From Coccinella septempunctata (lineage: Eukaryota > Arthropoda > Insecta > Coleoptera > Coccinellidae), in NCBI RefSeq assembly GCF_907165205.1, contig NC_058196.1:27198501-27262500 (forward strand): DNA of 64,000 nt. The letters are read 5' to 3'. The position numbers and the translations under genes are program-made. The notes under the pieces were generated by a model. That model did no database searches and was not told the DNA's origin. It saw only the letters and a program-made list of their open reading frames with translations. Positions within the stretch are counted from its first letter, which is position 1, and every line of letters begins with the position of its first letter. This document shows, piece after piece, positions 1 to 11,800 of this stretch.

Positions 1-924
1 TGTAGAGGGTTGAAAAAATTAAGAACAAAAAATTGATTTACTGTAAAATCTGCCTTTCAAGTACCATTTCGATACCTCTAACGATTCCAACAAGAAATAC
101 GCGGTGATTTTTCATCCACCCTTGGCAACATTACGAACAAGGAGAACTGTAGAAAAATCTTCGTTCTCTCCAAGTGAAAAACAACACGATACCTACAATC
201 TAACCGGAGACCATTCCTCAGTAATGACCTAATCATAAATACGAGTATCAGTTTCAGCTCGAAGGCATTAAGAATGATAAAGTATATAAAGTTACATAGA
301 GTTAAACCTTGATTAATGTTTTCGTGAAGTAAGGAGGACGCAGGGAGGCGCTTTCACTGGGAAACTTTACACGGATTTGTGAGGACATCGTGGCTTAGCT
401 TTTAGACTCGGGGCTGGGTCATGGTGACGGACGACTCTGGCCTCACGCGATTGTTTATTGGGTCCTGGTCTCTGGAAGACGTTTTACATGAAAATGGTGT
501 TTGGGAACGTTAGTGTTTCTTGGCATGTTTGTGGAAAAAAAATACTGGGATTTTTTTATTTATGAGAGATTTGGACATGCATAGATCAAGATGGAAGAGT
601 TTATAAAATGGTGAAACTCATAATATTATCCTTGATTTTTCTCATATATCCTCCAAAATTTGTATTTGTAGCAACTAGAGATTTCCTAGATGGAGAATTA
701 CCAGTCAAAATCAATATAAAAAATATTCTTCCTGTACGCCAAGCAGCGTTGGGAGATTTCAGTATCTGGATGGGTGATCACACTTGTCATGTCAGTGCTT
801 TTGTGATGGTTTGGATCAAGTAATGTTAAAAGTTAAAAACCAAAACTCAGACCTATGTTTTGTCTAAATACGCGATTCTTGAATGAACATATCACATTCA
901 GTATCAATTGTGGTTCAGTTACAC
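1..924. other. AT-rich non-coding stretch
   Basis: No convincing gene, RNA gene or repeat is seen here. The only open frame of note, 608-823 on the plus strand (71 codons), begins with a hydrophobic stretch but has no recognisable domain and no neighbour that supports it. It is best treated as chance. Confidence 0.5.
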
Positions 925-958
925 TAGCTAGTTATTCTGAAAGCAGAATAACTAGCTA
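925..958. repeat. Perfect 15-bp hairpin, 4-nt loop
   Basis: TAGCTAGTTATTCTG at 925-939 is followed by the loop AAAG and its exact reverse complement at 944-958. The right arm is the sequence that other members of the 48531-type TIR family carry at this internal position, for example CAGAATGACTAGCTGA near 5940. The left arm looks like an extra inverted copy created at the broken 5' edge of this family member. Confidence 0.8.
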
Positions 959-1453
959 AATCTGTGTCCCTACACATCTTGTGGTTCTTTCAAACAGAGT
1001 TGTATTCAGCAAAGAACCCAATTTTTCGAATTTCACAGATATTTTTTTACTCGAAAACAAGGCATTACACGAGAAAATATGAAGAACACTTTCATTTTAC
1101 AAAAGTTCAAATATTCATTAAATAGCCTCCAACTTTGTTTCAAAAGTTGGCTTCTTTGAATTTTTGGTATTTTTATGGTACGTAATGGCCATAATGAGAA
1201 AACTGCAAGACGTGGGTAATATCTTGTGTTCGGAAAATATTCATCAAATAAATGAAAAACTATATTCTGAAATTCATTTCATTCGATAAAACCGTTCGTG
1301 AGATAGAACTAAAATAAATTTTTTTATGGTTGTTCAACAGCCTGTATCTTTTAAACCGAGCATATTCACAAAAAATGGTGAAGGAAAAAAGGGTTTCTTT
1401 CGACCTCAAAAATCTACTGCCAAAATATTTGTACGAGTCTTAGACTCACTCTG
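944..1453 (+). mobile_element. 5'-truncated member of the TIR family complete at 48531
   Basis: The stretch follows the complete 529-bp element at 48531-49059: the text around 'acaca-cttgtggttctttcaaacag', the 'aataaatgaaaaactatattc' segment, then 'ttcaacagcctgtatctttt' and the 3' inverted terminus 'gtacgagtcttagactcac', ending CACTCTG followed by TA. The 5' terminus is missing. It has no coding capacity. The reading frame at 1326-1547 is element sequence, not a gene. Confidence 0.7.
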
Positions 1454-3394
1454 TATATTTTATAGTGTGACATTAATTGTCTCAGATATTAGATTGGGGG
1501 ACCTATTTCGTGACGAATTTTGGTCTTCCACTGAAGGTAGACTATAATTTGGGGCAATAATTTCGATCTAAATTAAAAACACACGATAAATTTCAACAGC
1601 ACGCATATAGAACTGATGGTTCTCCATTGAAAAGATATATTAATGCAAACTTCATGTGATTTCAGTGCGTTAAAAAATTATTTATTGTATTTTCGATAAG
1701 AAAAATTATATATCATAAATTATTGGACTTAAAATCAAGGATCTCAACTGGAAATTATGTGACGTTTATTACGATTATTCATAAGTTACTGTGTAGATAG
1801 TAGCAGCTACAGTAGGTTCATCGATGCATTTCTGCGATGCTTCTATTCATTAAATCAATATTAAAAATGCTTAGGAAAATATACATAAGGTGATATTTGT
1901 GTGAATATTTGAGTAAGTGAGTTTTCTTGTATCAAAATATGACTTAGAATCTGGAAAAACAAATATTGAAGATTCAGCACCATGGAAAGGTAATTCAGCG
2001 TTAGGATGTCATGTGATTATCTACCAAAACATTTCATTCAGATGCGTTTAAAGCTAGGAGCACAAAATTTAACAGAAACTGCGACAATTTCATTGTAACA
2101 AATAAATTTCGGATTGCGTTCAAAATGTGTAGTCTAAAAACTGTTTTACTCATTCGTAGATGAAGGAAATGATACTGTCACCCACCTATCATCGACACTC
2201 ACAAACTAAAACTGCCTATAAGCGCGATAACACAGCACAAAAACAACAATAACCGCACCAACACCAATTAACCGCATCGTTTCATCGCACCCGGCAAATC
2301 CACCGCACGTTTCCAATATCGGACGGCCGTCAGACGATTTCGCGTAGACTTTCCGTTCGTATTCACCGGAAACTAAGGAACTAGGCCAACGGGCTGACCA
2401 CCGGGCCCGAAGATGTCATTTTCCCCACCCCCAAGTACCTAAACATTACACACATACAACCCTAATATCGGGTTTAACAACCCCCCGGGTCCTTCGCACA
2501 GACCGCATGTTGATAATAAGGCGATTTCGAGCGGTCCCGGTCGTAACCGGGGCCCCTGTCAAGGTCAAGCGTTCGGTTTTCCTCCGCCGTACGGCTAAAA
2601 AATCGACGAAGGACGCATAGACGGATCGTTGAAGGCTTAAGCCTTTGTCGTGTTCGGCGCGATGAAAGGGGAGACGTAAAAAAGCCAAATTTGAGCCGAT
2701 ATAGAGGATGACAGGTTTATTGGCCGGTCTGCGTCCTTGCGTCGTAAATTGCTAAAAAAGTCCAGGTAAGTGGAAACGGTTTTTTGGCCGGGTTAATGTG
2801 GATCTGGGCTCGGCGGATACGTCTTCAAGGATCCGAAGTTTTATTCTTCGTGCTTCGATTATACCTTGCGAATTAGTTTGCACCTTTGTGTTTTGCAGCC
2901 TTGAAGTTAAAAAACTCATTGTGGCCCTACTAATAACCCTAATTGATATTGTTGGAACTGATTCCGTGAAGAAATAACGAAGGACTTGTTCGTCCTTGCC
3001 CTCTTTTCAAGATCGCGAAACAGACAAACGTGCAAAACTGAAGAATATAAGGAATAAGAATGGGTATTTTGTTTGAACTTATGCTTTGAGTATTCAATTT
3101 CAATAAAACTAAATGATTTAAGTGAGAAATGTAAGGGTGTCGAAGAAAATATTTTGAAGAATATATTATATTGGTTACACAAACACAGAAACTGATTGCT
3201 CTAGCTTGCGGTCATGCTTCAAATCGTAAAAGTATTGAATGAACGAGTGCCGGTTTAATGTCATGATCATTCACGAGTAACAGTTGAAACAAGCGAGTAA
3301 TTCGGCATTATTTAAATTGGCTCTTTCTAAATTTTTGTTCAAAACTCAAAATCTAGTAATGATAGGCTGGTTCTGTTCCCAGATTTGGATTAGT
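1454..3394. other. Non-coding; GC-rich island about 2200-2800
   Basis: Most of this is AT-rich and featureless. Between about 2200 and 2800 the base composition changes to CpG-rich sequence with many CG dinucleotides, with open frames in more than one direction and none matching a family I know. A CAGGTAAG splice-donor-like string lies near 2763, but no acceptor or conserved frame goes with it. I read the island as a candidate regulatory element, with low confidence. Confidence 0.35.
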
Positions 3395-3484
3395 CAGGAA
3401 AAAGGACCTCGAGAGTATGCCGTTTCTTCTAGTTGGTGTAGTTCTCAAGATCCCTTCAGTAAACAATGAATTTTGCCCATCCTG
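3395..3484. mobile_element. Terminal fragment of the foldback element found at 40263
   Basis: The sequence 'gttctcaagatcccttcagt' followed by 'aaacaatgaattttgcccat' and 'cctgca' matches one end of the 40263-40861 foldback element, where the same end reads 'gttctcgagatcccctcagt' then 'agacaacgaattttgcccac'. Only about 90 bp of one arm remains. Confidence 0.65.
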
Positions 3485-3723
3485 CACATATGCCAGTACT
3501 TAATTTCACTATGTAAATGTTGGATTCATCATTTTAAATATTTTTTTTCAATACCGAACTAAAAGAAATAATAGTAAGAGTAACCGTATTATTTTATATC
3601 ACTTCATATTGCTGACATTGTAATTTTCATTCATTTCCTTGTCTATTTGAAGCCTTTTTCATCTTGTTTATCCTCTGATGTCGTGTCTGGAGGAATTTTA
3701 ATTGAATTAGATGGTATTCAGGG

Positions 3724-4712
3724 TAGAACTTAAAGTTGCAATTTCCTCTAAATTTCTGAACACCCTGTGGAGGTAATTAGTGACTCAATGATGGGTTTCT
3801 ATGAGATTTTGAAGCCTTCTTTAAACATTTCCCTGTTTAATTCACGTCAATAACTCACGTCAACGTCATCTAAGACAGATAATGCACATCAGATGGTTCC
3901 ACAAAGTTTCGAATGCAGAAGTCTTGCAACGGGCGAGTTGTACAACGATTGAGACTCAAGTAACGAGGGCCCGACTCAGATGGAGCGGCCACATTCTGAG
4001 GATGCAAGACACAAGACTCCCCAAAATAGCTCTATATGGCGAATTCACTGAGGGGGCCTGGAAACCAGGAGGCCAGTATAAGCGGTTTAAGGATACACTA
4101 CATCAATCCCTAAAATTAGTTAATGCCAATCATAACTGGGAACAACTAGCGTCAGACAGGTCACAGTGGAGGTCTTTGGTACACAGTTATAATGGAGAAT
4201 CGAGAAGGATACAGCGGCGGCCAGATCTGGTTGGTGACTATCCATGCCCTGATTGTGGAAGGATCTGCAGGTCACGGTTGGGTCTCTTCAGTCACAGGAG
4301 GGCACACAGTCGTAACTAGCCCTAAGAAATTACAAGTCTGTTTGCAACTGTTTCTTCTTTTTGTAGATTTATTCCCGGTAACGGGATACAGCAATGAATG
4401 AATGAATGAATGAATGAATGAATTGTATGAAAGAGTGATAAGAGCAGGTTGAGGCAATACTCAATATAAGAGTTTAAAAATGTGTTTACTTTTCGTTATT
4501 TTATCTGTATATTCTTAATGTTTTATAGTTATTGTTACAAATTGATAGTTTCGTTTGAAAAATCGTGTTTCCTTTCAGGAAAGAGCTATTAACGTGAATA
4601 AAAAATTTTTTTTAGGAGAAGTTAGGCTTCAAACGCACATTTGGAGGCCCATCATTACATCACTAATTACCTTCACAGGGTGTTCAGAAATAATTGCAAC
4701 TTTCAGTTCCAA
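3724..4712. repeat. Inverted repeat, about 70-bp arms, LINE in the loop
   Basis: The left arm (3724-3800) contains 'ttctgaacaccctgtggagg' and 'taattagtga'. The right arm (4643-4712) contains the reverse-complementary 'cactaattaccttcacaggg' and 'tgttcagaaa'. Both arms include a CACCCTG/CAGGGTG terminus like those of the TIR elements elsewhere in the window. The loop of about 840 bp holds the LINE fragment at 3857-4421. Either a foldback element received the LINE in its loop, or two element ends lie head to head. Confidence 0.65.
3857..4421 (+). mobile_element. LINE 3' end, copy A (ORF2 C-terminus plus tail)
   Basis: A 5'-truncated non-LTR retrotransposon. The frame 3882-4319 encodes the ORF2 C-terminal region with motifs MHIRWFHKVSNAEVLQRASC and RWSGHILRMQDTRLPK. 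It ends in an intact C2H2-type finger, beginning CPDCGRICRSRLGLFSH and completed by a second His four residues on. A short 3' untranslated region follows ('ttattcccggtaacgggata') and then a (GAAT)n tail to about 4421. The same architecture appears in copies at 15302, 44866, 50576 and 53085. A short tandem 3' tail is typical of the CR1/L2 side of the LINE tree, but I do not assign a clade. Confidence 0.85.
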
Positions 4713-4735
4713 CCTGTATATCATCAAATTCAATA

Positions 4736-5779
4736 GTAATTCCTGCAGACTCAACATTAGAGGATAAACTATATGAAGTAGGCTACAAATAGACAACAAA
4801 ATGATCAAAATCGATGCACACCTTGAAAAATAATTTCAAAATGAATTCGATGAATATTTTGTTTGTTTGTTTTTTTTTTGTCAAGGAGTGTATTATTGAT
4901 ATTATTACTTTTGAGCGATTCTCTTCCGACAGTTTTTATGGTAAAAAAAAAGTAACGAATTATATCGATCAATTCGATAGCGGGGGCGTTTCGCACGCGC
5001 GTCTCCCACCCGCGCACCGTCACTCACAAACCGCACGCTCGGCGGATATTCGCGCCGAGCTGCAACAAAATAATCATAGCTGCTAAACGGCAGTTAGTCC
5101 CGCGCACCGACATCACTTATCATTAAATATTAACCCCATTACTGCGTACAACTATCCAATATGTGTTCGCTTCAATTAACAACGGTTGTTTACTTTAATT
5201 GAGCCGGTAATTCAGCGGCCCTAACACCGGCAGCCCGGCCTCGATTCGCTCCTCTCTTTCGCCGCGCACGGCCGTAAACAAACGCGCGACGATATTGATT
5301 TGCAATATCGCTACTTTATGCCGTTTACACTAGATAAAATTTAATCCGGATTTACGGAAATCGACGCGATAAAGTAAAAATAGCGGCCGCGCCGCCGGAC
5401 CGATCGCAAATACGTCCGACGCGGATTTTCGTTACGCGGACGGTTTTTATACCTGAAACGTCACCGGACGCCGCATCGATCCCAAACGATGGGGCGTTTG
5501 TTTCAGCGAAAATGCCGATCGGCGGATTTAGCGGATTATAAATCGCGCGGCCGAATTTTACGACGCAAACAATGCTCTGCCGACTTAAATCGCAAATTTT
5601 CATATTTTGCCGCGCGTGGGATACACGTACTGGCTGTTTCCGGTACCTCTAGGCTATTTAGCCTATCTCGATTTTGGTGATAGAAACCGCTTCACGATAT
5701 CGTCATTTGTCTTGAAGATATAACCAAATCTTGATATTTTGTCCATTTCGAAAATGTGCCATAACTTTTTTTGAGGATG
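4736..5779. other. Non-coding; CpG-rich island about 4975-5660
   Basis: From about 4975 to 5660 the sequence is CpG-rich, with runs such as 'gcgcgcacgg' and 'aatcgcgcggccga' and several TTAATTAA-like blocks between them ('cttcaattaacaacgg', 'ctttaattgagccgg'). Open frames exist on both strands (5352-5603 minus, 5489-5680 plus), and none shows a known domain. The mix of homeodomain-type ATTA cores and GC-rich sequence fits a conserved enhancer, but conservation cannot be seen here. Confidence 0.35.
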
Positions 5780-6438
5780 ATAGTAAGTCGTACAATTATT
5801 TCAACAGTACATTTTTGAGGTCAAAAGAAACCCTTTTTTCCCATACCATTTTTTCCGATTCGGCCCTGATAAAAAGATAAAGCCTTTTTAAGATTTCATA
5901 ATGAGCTGTGCCAACCCTGGAAAAACAAAACTTACTTCAGAATGACTAGCTGAATCTATGACACTACACATTTGTGGATCTTTTGAACAGAAATGTATTC
6001 AGCCAAAGTACCCAGTTTTTCAAATTTTACAGATACTCTTTAATCATTAAACATCAAATTACTCGAAAACGGCGCATTATATGAGAAAATTTGAAGAATA
6101 CTTTTATATCACAAAACTTTCAAATATTCATTAGATAGCGTTCAACTTAGTTTCAAGAATTGTGTTTTTGAATTTTTGATATCTTCATAGTACATTCGTA
6201 ATGGCCATAAAGAAAAAACTGGATATCTTGTATTCGAAAAATATTCATCAAATAAATGAAAAACTATATTCGGAAGTTTGTGGGAATAAAAACTAAAAAT
6301 AACATTTTCTGACGTGTTTTTAACAGCCTATATATTTTAAATCGGGCCGATTTGCATGAAAATGGTAAAGAAAAAAGTGTTTCTTTCGATCTTCAAAATC
6401 TATTGTTGAAATATTTGTACGAGTCAAGACTAATTCTG
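5780..6438 (+). mobile_element. Degraded full-length member of the 48531-type TIR family
   Basis: The left part, 'agtcgtacaattatttcaac' then 'agtacatttttgaggtcaaa', corresponds to the left terminus of 48531-49059. The right end, 'atttgtacgagtcaagacta' then 'attctg' followed by TA, corresponds to the right terminus. The middle also follows the complete copy. It is slightly longer than the 529-bp copy because of internal insertions, and it has no coding capacity. Confidence 0.65.
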
Positions 6439-7148
6439 TATATGTCATTACTTTTTTCCTGATGAAATTTCCATTATTAATGTTTTGATAGATTTTTTTA
6501 TGTTCGAACATTTACTTATAAGCTTGTTAACTTTTATCTTATCTCATTTCTCTCATTCTATTTTGTTTCCTTTATGTTTCAGTTCTCCATTCTTCATCAT
6601 CTATACTTCTATTATTCTTCAGACCTTTGAAAAAGGTTTTCTGTTAAAAGTAATAAAAAAGGTATAAAATAACCGATTGAGTATTGGAATTGCCAAGATC
6701 TGCTTAGTAGTAGTCTCATTCGGTAGTACTAAAAATTTTTCTGAATGGATTAAGTAGCCATGGACACACTAAAAAGAAAAAGAAGCAGTTTTTTATATTC
6801 GCAAATATCTAAAAACGTGAAAAACTTTTTACAGGCACATTTTCGGTCACCCTTTATCTTACCGAACCCATGGATTGAACTCAGTCATGAATAGTCAATT
6901 TTGTCTGTCGTGAAAACTGGGGATACTCGAGATCATCAAGGTTCACAGGATATTTATTGAAGATGCTGCAATTCCTTTGTCCGTTACAGAATTTTTGGAA
7001 AATCTCTTCTTTCAAGCAATTTTTTATGGAAAAGTTTGGTTTTGAAACATAACACCAAAAGAACAACCCCAGGTCCCACAGAATAAGGGTGGTAGCCGCT
7101 AAAAACTCCACTGGAAGCAAACAGGAGGTGGTTGACCCTATTTTGTTG
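6439..7148. other. AT-rich non-coding stretch
   Basis: No gene or repeat recognised. The small open frames at 6485-6667 (plus) and 6881-7120 (minus) have no known domains and no supporting context. Confidence 0.4.
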
Positions 7149-7370
7149 TTAAGAATCGTGAAAGACGATTAATGATCAACATATCTATAGAATTTCAAGA
7201 AAATATCTCTTGCTTTTTCAATTTTATCAAATTCTTACACCCTAAGCTCTCTCTGTTAAGAATAAGAAAGACGATTAATGATCAACATATTAATAGAATT
7301 TTAAGAAGATATGATATCTCTTGCTCTTTCAATTTTATCAATTTCTTACAGCCTAAGCTCTCTCCTTGCG
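7149..7370 (+). repeat. Tandem duplication of about 110 bp
   Basis: Two diverged adjacent copies share 'agacgattaatgatcaacat', 'ttcaattttatca' and 'cctaagctctctc'. The first runs about 7149-7257 and the second about 7258-7370. The second has a small insertion around 'gatatgatatctcttgctc'. A CACCCTG-TA element terminus lies just downstream at 7387-7395. Confidence 0.75.
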
Positions 7371-7740
7371 AACAAGGAATCAATGCGTTTTTGTCGCACC
7401 CTGTATACAATAATATTCAACCCAAAAGTATCTACCTCACCTACGAAGCACGCACATCACCACCGTGCAGTCGTCAATCTCTTTCGCCATAGCCCTGACT
7501 CGATCAAAGGCGAAACGCAAGGCGCAAGCGAAAATATCCCCCTCGCTGGAGACTTTTCGCATTCCACAACGTATTTATTGCCTCGACTACGTAAATCTTT
7601 CGCGGGTGGTCGTAAACAAACTCACGGGGCAAAGTGAAGGTGTATTTATATTTCGTATGAATTAACGTTCCCGATTTTATTGTATGCAAATAACTGAAAC
7701 GCATTAATAATATTCAAACAATCTCTGTAATTCATATTGC
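7371..7740. other. Left flank of the LTR element, non-coding
   Basis: About 370 bp of moderately CpG-rich sequence with several overlapping short open frames on both strands and no recognisable protein. It ends at the target site of the LTR retrotransposon. The flank on the far side of the insertion resumes at 14497. Confidence 0.4.
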
Positions 7741-7744
7741 ATAT
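7741..7744. repeat. Left target-site duplication ATAT
   Basis: ATAT directly before the TGTAAC of the left LTR is repeated at 14497-14500 directly after the GTTACA of the right LTR. A 4-bp duplication is typical of Ty3/gypsy integrases. Confidence 0.8.
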
Positions 7745-8787
7745 TGTAACCTTAATTACTGATAATTTAACCACAGCTAGTTTTTGTAGTGGAGACGGGG
7801 TGGATTCAAAAACAAACCTTTCTTTGAGATGTATTAACATGAAATAAATGGGCGCCAACGTATTTGAAATAACTTGGGTGTATAACGGTTGAACAAAATA
7901 CGTAAATTCCAACCTTAGAAATTGGTTGTTGACTGTTGAGTGAGGTTGAAAATGTCTGAATTTCTCCCGGATCGTGATCACGAACGGTTCACAAGTAATT
8001 TACAAGATTTAAGTGTACATAAAAACTATGGGGAAAGCAAAATGATGTGACGTCTGTTGAAAAAAACTTGCGGTTGTCTCCAAGGTTCTCCAAACCAAAT
8101 CCTCTAGGGTTTCAGGCCGATCAACACAAAATGGCGTCGGTGTCCGGCAAATAATGGCCTCCTCCAAATCGTCCCTTTCCACGATCAAGGAAAATGCAAA
8201 GTAGATAGCCCAAGAAAACCCTAAAAAACCCAAATAACAATTGGAATACCTATTTTTCATCAATTTTATTGAAGACAATTCGGTTTATTCTCACCTCTGT
8301 AAGAGGGTTCTATCTCCCAAGTCCACGTGAAACCGGAATTCTGAATTTGATATATCCCCAAATTGGGCTCGGATGATCTATCTCTTCCAAAAAATACCAT
8401 AAACCAGATCTCCTATCCGGAAATTTCGAATAATCCCCTTGCAGGTACCCAGAATTTCAAATTCCAGTCTTCTTCCGAAAAATTCCGTCAAAATCCAGCA
8501 CCTGATTTCACACCTCTCAAATCTCTTTCTCGAATCTTCGTCCTTTTTCTGTTTTTCTTCCTCAACCTCACTTTCCACTATCCCCAATTATGCCAACATT
8601 AGATCCCGATACAAACATTAACATTGTTCTCGAAATATGAAGAATATTTTCCACATCTGTGACCGCCGAAAACACGTTACATTGTTGGCTACCTTGATAC
8701 CGTCGATACACAGTTGAAGACAACAAAAATAAACAAACAATATAACCTCATTCCCAATTAATTATTAGTTAAAATAAAACCGTTACA
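7745..8787 (-). repeat. 3' LTR (1043 bp)
   Basis: It begins TGTAAC and ends GTTACA as written on the plus strand, giving a 6-bp terminal inverted repeat. It matches 13454-14496 position for position as far as I could compare by eye. On the element's strand, AATAAA-type polyadenylation signals occur (TTTATT on plus at 8265-8270 and 8284-8289). The short open frames inside it (for example 8009-8278 minus, 8363-8602 plus) recur identically in the other LTR and are not genes. Confidence 0.96.
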
Positions 8788-8799
8788 TTTCCCCCCTCT
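8788..8799 (-). promoter_or_regulatory. Polypurine tract of the LTR element
   Basis: On the element's strand AGAGGGGGGAAA abuts the 3' LTR. This is the RNase-H-resistant primer site for plus-strand DNA synthesis in LTR retroelements. Confidence 0.88.
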
Positions 8800-8825
8800 G
8801 CTTCAATATGATTAACCGCTCACGG

Positions 8826-11800
8826 TTAATCAGGTATCTGGTAACTCTTCAAGTCCTTCGAATGCCACACTCCTTGACTTTCGCCTGCATCATTCTTTAA
8901 CACATAAGTCCATGGTGAAATTTTCTGAGATATCGTGTAGGGGCCAATATATTTCGGGGCTAGCTTTTTATTAAAATATTTAGTGGCGTCCGATAAAGCG
9001 TAATTTCTTCTCCAAACCTTATCGCCAACAGAATACTCCTCGTCTCTCCTTCTCAAATTATAACGAAGTGCACTCTTCTGCCCAGCGACCTCTAACCTCT
9101 TCTTAACGTCGGCAAATAGTTGCTTAAAAGCTTCATTTCTGGGAACTCCCGCTGAAGATTCATCTTCCCCCTCCTGAGTTAACAAATTCTTCTCATAATC
9201 ATTTCCGGACAACGACATGTTTCTCCCAAAATTAACAAAATACGGTGACAACTTAGTGGTCTCCTGGCGGGCCGTCCTTAGGGCACAGGCAATTTTGTGA
9301 ATCTCTGAATCCCATTTCCTATGGTTATCCTTAACATACATCGCTAACATGGTCTTGATCGTTTGGTTCTGTCTTTCTGTCGGGTTTGCTCGTGGATGAT
9401 AGTTAGCATTATATTTAATTTTACATTGATAGCGATCTACAAATTTTCGGAAATCTGAGCTTCTGTACTGAGGACCATTATCACACAACAATAATCTCGG
9501 TACTCCAAAAATCAAAAAGACTTCTTCCTCTATTCTCCTTATAATGACTGCAGAAGTGGCTTTTCGCAACGCAAAAATCAATGAAAACTTGCTCAGATAA
9601 TCGGATACCACAAGAATGTAAGTGTTTCCTTTCGTTGACCTCGGTAGTGGACCCATCAAATCAGTCGATATAACTTCCCATGGTCTTGATGGTTTGGAGT
9701 GAGATACTATCTGATCCCGAACGCCCTTAGGGTCATGTTTATACGCAGCACATACTGTACATTTTCTCACATAATTAGCTACATCTTGACGCATTTTCGG
9801 CCAGTAATATTTTTCCGTTAGTCGGGAATACGTTTTATATACCCCCATGTGTCCAGCTAACGGAGAGTCATGGGCTGACCTAATGAGTTCTGATCTTCGT
9901 TCCTTCGGAATGACTAATTTCCAGAAATCTTCCTTTACTAGCAGATCAGGATAGTCTTGTTTCACATATTTATATAATCTGCCATCCTGTATGCGCCAGC
10001 TAAGAAACTTCAGCGGTACTCTCTCCACTTTCATCACCATCCTGTTATACCATTTGTCTTCCACCTTATGTTCAGAGCCTCCTCCAGTCTTTACTTCATC
10101 CAACACAGGCATGGTCCTAGACAGCATGTCTGGAAGAGCCATTTCACGTCCACTTCGATGCTGAACTTTGAAATCGTACATCTGCAGTTTAATGGACCAA
10201 CGACCCAAACGACCAGTTGGATCTTTCAAATTCAGTAGCCATTTCAAACAATGATGGTCAGTTACCACTGTAAAGGGAACACCTTCGATATAAGGTCGAA
10301 GCTTCTGTATGGCCCATACCACAGCAAGCATTTCTCTTTCCGATGTCGTGTATAACCTTTCTTGTTTGGATAGTGATCGACTTAGATAACAAATAACCTT
10401 GTCTCCCTGGTCATGAGGTTGATATAGTACAGCTCCAATCCCATATCCAGAAGCATCCGTGGCGATTAAGAACTCTTTAGTGTAATCAGGACAGCTCAAA
10501 ATCGGCGCTCTTACCAGCAGTTCTTTTACCTTTTTAAAAGCGATGTCACACTCCGAATTCCATTCAAACTTCTTATTTTTCTTTGTCAATGCTGTAATTG
10601 GAGTCATTATAGTAGAGAAGTCCTGGATGAATCGACGATACCACGAGAAGCTGCCAACGATTCTTCTGACTTCTTTCACCGATGTTGGAGGTTTCAACTC
10701 TAGCATAACCCTCACCTTATCAGGGTCTACTCTCAGTCCTTGTTGGTCGATCACATATCCCAAATACTTCATTTCCGGACGACAGAATTGGCACTTGTCC
10801 CAACTGATAGTCACGCCTGCGCTCTTGAGCCTTCTAAGGACTTCCTCTAAAACTCTAAGGTGTTCCTCAAACGTTTGAGTCACAATCACGATATCGTCCA
10901 AATAAACAAACACAAAGGGTGCCAAATCTGCCAGGACCGTATCGATGAATCTCTGCCATGTCGCTGCAGCGTTGTGCAGACCAAACGGCATTCTCTTAAA
11001 CTGAAATAGTCCCTTGTGGCAAATAAATGCAGTAAGGGGCTTCGACGATTTTTCCATAGGAATCTGCCAATACGCACTCTTCACATCAACAGTGGATAAA
11101 TACTTCGCATCTCTGAGTTTGTCCAGTGTTTCTGAAACCAGAGGAAGAGGATAGCTGTCGCGTTCGGTTTTACTATTCAAAATCCTAAAGTCGACACAGA
11201 ATCGGTATTTATCAGTGTTCTTCTTCTTGACCAGGACAACTGGGGAAGCCCAGGGGCTATTTGACGGCTCAATCACATCTTGCTCCAACATTACATTAAC
11301 TTCGTCTTCAATCACCTTCTGCAGTACAGGAGAAACTCGATAACTTCTTTGTCTTATAGGTTGTGATGTGGTCTCAATTTTATGCTCAACCATGTTCGTA
11401 CAACCTATCCCATCTCCCATAGTTTGTCGATGCTCGTGTACCAGCTCTTCTAGTCGTTTCCTCTGCTCGTCATTCAAACTGTCATGCAAATTATTCAGTT
11501 CCATGCTACATAAATCATTAGGGTTTTCTGCAAAATGCCATTCATTATGTTTCAAATCAGGGATGATACCCATAACAACCCAGAAATCATATCCCAAGAT
11601 CAACGTATGAGGAATATCGGGCACAACAAGCATTTCAACAATCTTTACTCTGTCTCTCAGTTTAACTGGTACCTCAACAGTTCCTATGCTCTTTGCTCTC
11701 TGACCATTTGCCACTCTGCAATCCGTTGTGAATTCTGTATTAAGCTTTAACTGTAACTTTTTTAAAATCTCCCAACCTTTTCTTCCAACAAAAGTCCTTG

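Noticed and set aside
2750..2775. Splice donor CAGGTAAG marking an exon end
   Set aside because: The motif is short, and the sequence upstream has no recognisable or clearly coding frame.
8009..8602. Open frames of 60-89 codons inside each LTR
   Set aside because: Identical pairs in the two LTRs, overlapping on both strands, no known domain. They follow from LTR duplication.
8788..8825. A possible envelope gene between pol and the 3' LTR
   Set aside because: Only 38 bp separate the pol stop from the LTR, so there is no room for one.
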